Source of the DNA: Adlercreutzia sp. ZJ304
GTDB taxonomy: Bacteria > Actinomycetota > Coriobacteriia > Coriobacteriales > Eggerthellaceae
Assembly (NCBI RefSeq): GCF_011039075.1
Contig: NZ_JAAKEG010000003.1
Span: forward strand, 62,001 to 126,000
Direction: 5' to 3'
DNA length: 64,000 bases
Part shown: positions 60,481 through 64,000 of the stretch, piece after piece
How positions within the stretch are numbered: position 1 is the first letter of the stretch
How the letters are laid out: each line of letters begins with the position of its first letter
Made by a program: the position numbers and the translations under genes
The notes under the pieces: model-generated
What the model saw: the letters and a program-made list of their open reading frames with translations, nothing else
What the model was told of the DNA's origin: nothing
Databases searched by the model: none

Positions 60481-61346
60481 ATCCGATAACAATCAAGCCG
60501 ATATCTCAGGGTAAGGTGCGCGATATATACGATTTGGGCGACAAGTTGATGTTGGTGGCAACCGATCGTATATCGGCATTCGACTATGTCTTGGAAGACG
60601 AGATTCCCTATAAGGGCAAAGTTCTAACGCAGATTTCTAAATTCTGGTTTGAATTGCTTGACGATGTGGTGGATAACCATATGATTACCACCGATGTGGC
60701 AGATTTGCCGGATGAATTTGCGCCGTGGTCAGAGTGGCTTGACGGGCGCTTTATGATAGTACGCAAAATGGAGATGTTCCCGGTAGAGTGTATAGTGCGC
60801 GGATATTTGGCTGGTAGCGGTTTGAAAGAATATAAGCGCGAAGGAACAGTGTGCGGCATTCACTTGCCCGATGGGCTACAAAATTCTTCGAAGCTTCCCG
60901 AAGTGCTGTTTACGCCTTCCACGAAAGCTGAAATTGGCGATCATGATGAAAACATCAGCTTCGAGCGATGCGCGCAGATACTAGGCGAAGATGACGCGCA
61001 GGAATTAAGGCGGCTGTCTACGCTGGTTTACAATGCGGCTGCTGAATACGCTAGTCAGCGCGGCATAATAATTGCGGATACGAAATTTGAATTTGGGCGC
61101 GGTGCAGATGGTTGTATAGCGCTTGGTGATGAAGTGTTAACACCTGATTCGTCGCGTTTTTGGCCGGCTGATGAATATGCGCCCGGAAAAGATCAGCCGT
61201 CGTTCGATAAGCAATTTGTGCGCGATTGGCTTACGGCAAATTGGGATAAGCAAGGTACACCTCCGCGTTTGCCTCAGGAAATAATAGAGCGTACATCGCA
61301 GAAATACTTACAAGCTTACGAACTTTTGGTTGGTAAGCCGCTGTAA
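60477..61346 (+). CDS. purC: SAICAR synthetase
   Basis: 289 residues from a GTG start (60477) with GGAGG upstream; it overlaps the kinase stop (GTGA). Motifs: GKVRDIYDLGDKLMLVATDRISAFD near 12-36, the SKFWFELL segment, VRGYLAGSGLKEYK near 107, and the catalytic segment IADTKFEFGRG near 198. It converts CAIR plus aspartate to SAICAR with ATP. The coupling to a two-component system is probably incidental, as no purine-specific regulatory element is visible. Confidence 0.94.
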   Translation: MNPITIKPISQGKVRDIYDLGDKLMLVATDRISAFDYVLEDEIPYKGKVLTQISKFWFELLDDVVDNHMITTDVADLPDEFAPWSEWLDGRFMIVRKMEMFPVECIVRGYLAGSGLKEYKREGTVCGIHLPDGLQNSSKLPEVLFTPSTKAEIGDHDENISFERCAQILGEDDAQELRRLSTLVYNAAAEYASQRGIIIADTKFEFGRGADGCIALGDEVLTPDSSRFWPADEYAPGKDQPSFDKQFVRDWLTANWDKQGTPPRLPQEIIERTSQKYLQAYELLVGKPL

Positions 61347-61385
61347 CTTTTGCGCGTCGGATATACGTCGGATATATCAGGGCGT

Positions 61386-61470
61386 AAAGTCGGAAAGGTT
61401 ACGTTCAGAGGCTACGCAACCTTCACTCCGTTCTTCCGTATTGCCAGAATTTCTTGTCCTTTCCAACTTT
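61386..61470 (+). repeat. Palindromic repeat copy C / terminator
   Basis: The core TTACGTTCAGAGGCTACGCA matches copies A and B, but the outer arms are AAAGT-GGAAAGG (61386-61398) and CCTTTCC-ACTTT (61458-61470), a different sequence that still pairs, with one mismatch. It lies 40 bases after the purC stop in the same relative orientation as A and B. Confidence 0.75.
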
Positions 61471-61564
61471 ACTTATGGTGCAATGTGTCGTTAATAGTGC
61501 GCGATAGTGCTTGATAATTTACTATAATTGGTAAGTTATTTAAGAACCCGGACAGGAGTTTTGC

Positions 61565-62296
61565 ATGTCGCAGCGCAATCCTATGAATGAGCGGTATAAC
61601 AGCGAGAATAAACATGGAGTTACACGTAAAAGCGCGGCTTCGGCTAAGCCGAAATCGAAAGCTGCAGCAACAGTTACGGTAGGGACGGCTAAAAAAACGC
61701 CAGCTGAGCGAAAGGCTGCACAAAAGGCGGCACGCAAAAAAGAGCAAGAGCGCCAGCGTGAACTGGACAGAAAATATTACAAGCCAGATACCGCCCGCTA
61801 TAAGAAATTGCGTATTACATGGATGTTGTCGCTAGGCGGCGCTATTGTGTGCGTTTGCGCGTCGTGGGCATTGCGTGGCGTGCAGCCCGATTGGCTGGCA
61901 ATTGTGGCATTGTTCTTGGCGTATGCGCTAATAATCTTTGCATTCTATGTAGACTTTTCAAAAATTCGCAAAGAGCGCAAGGCTTATCAGGCGCGCATGG
62001 TAGCGCTTGAGGAAGAGGACGCAAGAGCTGCGCGCAAAGCCGGCAATAAAGCTGCCGCTGCAAAGAAAGAGGCTGAGGAAGAAAAAGCGAAGCCCGTGGT
62101 GCAGAGCCGACGCGGCTTAGGTGCGCGTCGAAAAAAGGCACAGCAGGCTGAGGCTGCTAAGTTAGCCGAGGAAGCTCGTAAGAAATCGCAAGCGGATGAG
62201 GCGAATGCCGAAGCGGATGCGTCAAAACCGGAAGCTACCGGCAAGGCTGGCGAAAAGGCTAAAACTAAGCCTGCGAAGGTGGACGACAATGGTTAA
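61565..62296 (+). CDS. Membrane protein with long charged arms
   Basis: 243 residues. A basic Lys/Ala-rich arm (1-83) is followed by two membrane helices (about 84-103 and 107-127, ITWMLSLGGAIVCVCASWAL and WLAIVALFLAYALIIFAFYV), and a Glu/Lys/Ala-rich C-terminal coiled arm (about 133-243). Both ends are cytoplasmic. No family name is certain; similar proteins precede purL in Coriobacteriia as I recall. A TATAAT box at 61523-61528 lies upstream with an AGGAG site. It overlaps purL by eight bases. Confidence 0.75.
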   Translation: MSQRNPMNERYNSENKHGVTRKSAASAKPKSKAAATVTVGTAKKTPAERKAAQKAARKKEQERQRELDRKYYKPDTARYKKLRITWMLSLGGAIVCVCASWALRGVQPDWLAIVALFLAYALIIFAFYVDFSKIRKERKAYQARMVALEEEDARAARKAGNKAAAAKKEAEEEKAKPVVQSRRGLGARRKKAQQAEAAKLAEEARKKSQADEANAEADASKPEATGKAGEKAKTKPAKVDDNG

Positions 62297-64000
62297 CAGA
62301 ATATACGTAGAAAAGAAGCCGGGGTTTGATCCGCATGTTAGTCGCTTAACAAGCGAATTGCGTGATGTGCTGGGCGTGCAGGGGCTGCATGGTCTGCGTG
62401 TGCTGAATCGCTACGATGTGGAAGGTGCTGGTGATGAATTATTTGCCAGCAGCGTTGCAGGAGTATTCAGCGAACCTCAGGTAGATTTCACGTATCGCAC
62501 TTTAGATGAAGCGAACATTTCTGCGAAAGCGGAAGTATTCGCCGTTGAGTCGCTGCCGGGGCAATTCGACCAGCGTGCCGATAGCGCAGCGGAATGTATG
62601 CTTCTAATAGGACAGCAGGTGCGCCCCGATGTGCGCACGGCTACTGTTTATGTTTTGGAAGGCGATCTTTCCGCAGACGATATTGAGGCTGTTAAACATT
62701 ACGTTATTAATCCGGTTGAGGCACGCGAAGCGCAGCTAGAGCCAGTGAAAACACTAGAGCAAGATTTTCCAGAGCCTGCCGATGTAGAAGTGTTAGATGG
62801 TTTTCTTCAGTTAGACGAAGATGGTCTTGCGGGCTTTATTGCCGAGCGTGGGCTTGCTATGGATTTGGCTGATATAACGTTCTTGCAGCAATATTTTCGT
62901 GAAGAGGGGCGCTCTCCTACTATTACGGAAGTAAAAATGGTAGACACATATTGGTCTGACCATTGCCGCCATACCACTTTCGGCACGCAGCTAACCGATT
63001 TTGAAATTGCCGATGCGAATGTGCAACGCGCGTTTGATAAGTATTTAGAATTGCGCCGCAATCTTGGTCGCGAAGATAAGCCCGTATGCTTGATGGATAT
63101 GGGCACTATAGGTGCGCGATGGCTAAAGGCGCAGGGTATTATGCGCGGCGTGGATGAGTCTGAAGAAATAAATGCTTGTACTGTGCGCGTGAAAGTAGAT
63201 GTTGACGGGCAACTGCAGGATTGGTTGTATTTGTTCAAGAATGAGACGCACAATCATCCTACCGAGATTGAGCCTTTTGGTGGTGCGGCTACGTGTGTTG
63301 GTGGTGCCATTCGCGATCCGCTTTCAGGGCGCAGCTATGTGTATCAGGCGATGCGCGTAACGGGCGCATCTGATCCTACCGCGCCCATGTCTGACACGTT
63401 GCCCGGTAAGTTGCCCCAGCGTAAGTTATGTATAACGGCAGCTGAGGGCTATTCGTCGTATGGCAATCAGATTGGGTTGGCTACCGGGCAGGTAAACGAA
63501 CTTTACCATCCGGGGTATGCGGCAAAGCGTATGGAAATTGGTGCGGTTGTAGGCGCTACGCCGGCTGATCATGTTCGCAGGGAAACGCCAGCGCCGGGCG
63601 ATGTTGTGGTTTTGCTGGGCGGTCGTACCGGGCGTGATGGTATAGGTGGTGCCACGGGGTCGTCGAAGGCGCATGGGCTGAACAGCTTGGAAAACTGTGG
63701 TGCCGAGGTGCAGAAGGGCAACGCCCCGGTCGAGCGCAAAATACAGCGTTTGTTTAGGCGGGGCGAGGCTTGCCGCATGATAAAACGCTGCAACGATTTT
63801 GGTGCGGGCGGCGTTTCTGTAGCAATAGGAGAACTTGCCGATGGCTTACAGATTGACTTAGACGCAGTACCTCTGAAGTATGCCGGATTAGATGGTACCG
63901 AAATAGCTATTTCTGAAAGTCAAGAGCGCATGGCGGTCGCATTGGCTTCCGAAGATGTTGAGGCATTCATTGGCTTGGCGCACGAGGAAAATTTGGAAGC
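62289..64000 (+). CDS. purL: Phosphoribosylformylglycinamidine synthase, large single-chain type (3' end outside window)
   Basis: The frame starts at ATG 62289, overlapping the upstream gene by eight bases, and is open to the right edge (about 570 residues, no stop). After an N-terminal PurS-like part come TDIT-type helices and the signature VKMVDTYWSDHCRHTTFGTQ with SDHCRHTTF, the LFKNETHNHPTEIEPFGGAATC motif (metal/ATP), GGAIRDPLSGRS, and GGRTGRDGIGGATGSS. Full-length enzymes of this type are about 1240 residues and include a glutaminase domain at the far end. It makes FGAM from FGAR, glutamine and ATP. Confidence 0.93.
   Translation, partial: MVNRIYVEKKPGFDPHVSRLTSELRDVLGVQGLHGLRVLNRYDVEGAGDELFASSVAGVFSEPQVDFTYRTLDEANISAKAEVFAVESLPGQFDQRADSAAECMLLIGQQVRPDVRTATVYVLEGDLSADDIEAVKHYVINPVEAREAQLEPVKTLEQDFPEPADVEVLDGFLQLDEDGLAGFIAERGLAMDLADITFLQQYFREEGRSPTITEVKMVDTYWSDHCRHTTFGTQLTDFEIADANVQRAFDKYLELRRNLGREDKPVCLMDMGTIGARWLKAQGIMRGVDESEEINACTVRVKVDVDGQLQDWLYLFKNETHNHPTEIEPFGGAATCVGGAIRDPLSGRSYVYQAMRVTGASDPTAPMSDTLPGKLPQRKLCITAAEGYSSYGNQIGLATGQVNELYHPGYAAKRMEIGAVVGATPADHVRRETPAPGDVVVLLGGRTGRDGIGGATGSSKAHGLNSLENCGAEVQKGNAPVERKIQRLFRRGEACRMIKRCNDFGAGGVSVAIGELADGLQIDLDAVPLKYAGLDGTEIAISESQERMAVALASEDVEAFIGLAHEENLE

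Overview
This 64 kb window reads as chromosomal DNA of a low-to-mid GC actinobacterium of the class Coriobacteriia, probably Eggerthellales. A Cryptobacterium-like organism is my best guess. The inference rests on gene content: an indolepyruvate:ferredoxin oxidoreductase with a phenylacetate-CoA-ligase-like enzyme, an archaeal-type class I aldolase, a small CPxC zinc-ribbon protein, DUF5685 and DUF6020 proteins, and a LAxTG-type sorting signal. Coding density is high. I see no rRNA, tRNA, CRISPR array, prophage or full-length insertion sequence. The two window edges cut genes (a membrane protein on the left, purL on the right).

Layout. (1) 1-6.2 kb: housekeeping on the + strand: a cyanophycin-synthetase-N-like protein with a PLP aminotransferase, D-Ala-D-Ala ligase, a YtxH/PRC-barrel stress pair and aldolase. 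(2) 6.2-9.3 kb: an accessory patch with palindromic repeats, a conserved hypothetical, queT with a probable pseudoknot leader, and an AbiE type IV toxin-antitoxin locus whose toxin gene is interrupted by a small inverted-repeat element. (3) 9.3-24.3 kb: mostly - strand: sodium:solute symporter, aryl-CoA ligase/iorB/iorA, purE, DUF6020 membrane protein, cysE, an HdeD-like protein, a degenerate Wzz/BY-kinase protein and a secreted hypothetical. Two features lie on the + strand here: a NodB deacetylase and, from 24.4 kb, a flippase. (4) 24.4-32.5 kb: flippase, ECF S component, zinc ribbon, an orphan DnaK, a second NodB deacetylase, DUF5685 and a J-domain protein. (5) 32.5-47.8 kb: a surface-protein island. 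It holds a BspA-like protein split at a run of nine G (probable phase variation), a DUF6273-type secreted protein, a parS-like palindrome, a RelE/ParE-type toxin-antitoxin pair, a repeat-strand adhesin, a three-gene unit of two paralogous membrane-anchored proteins around a secreted subunit, and an 1809-residue LAKTG-anchored protein. (6) 47.8-64 kb: DUF4190 and CorC-like proteins, an accessory segment bracketed by two direct copies of the inverted-repeat element, a peptidoglycan-hydrolase-like protein, tandem TrkA proteins, purB, a Tat-exported protein, a two-component system, purC, a membrane protein and purL.

How it fits together. The envelope theme is strong: cell-wall precursor ligation, two polysaccharide deacetylases, a flippase, chain-length-type protein, hydrolase and surface adhesins. 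Purine genes purE, purB, purC and purL are scattered rather than in one operon. The strongest discovery candidates are the G-tract switch, the three-copy inverted-repeat element (one copy inside abiEii), the palindromic terminator-like repeat family, the queT leader, the parS-like site and the surface-subunit locus. All calls come from reading the sequence; no search or folding program was run.
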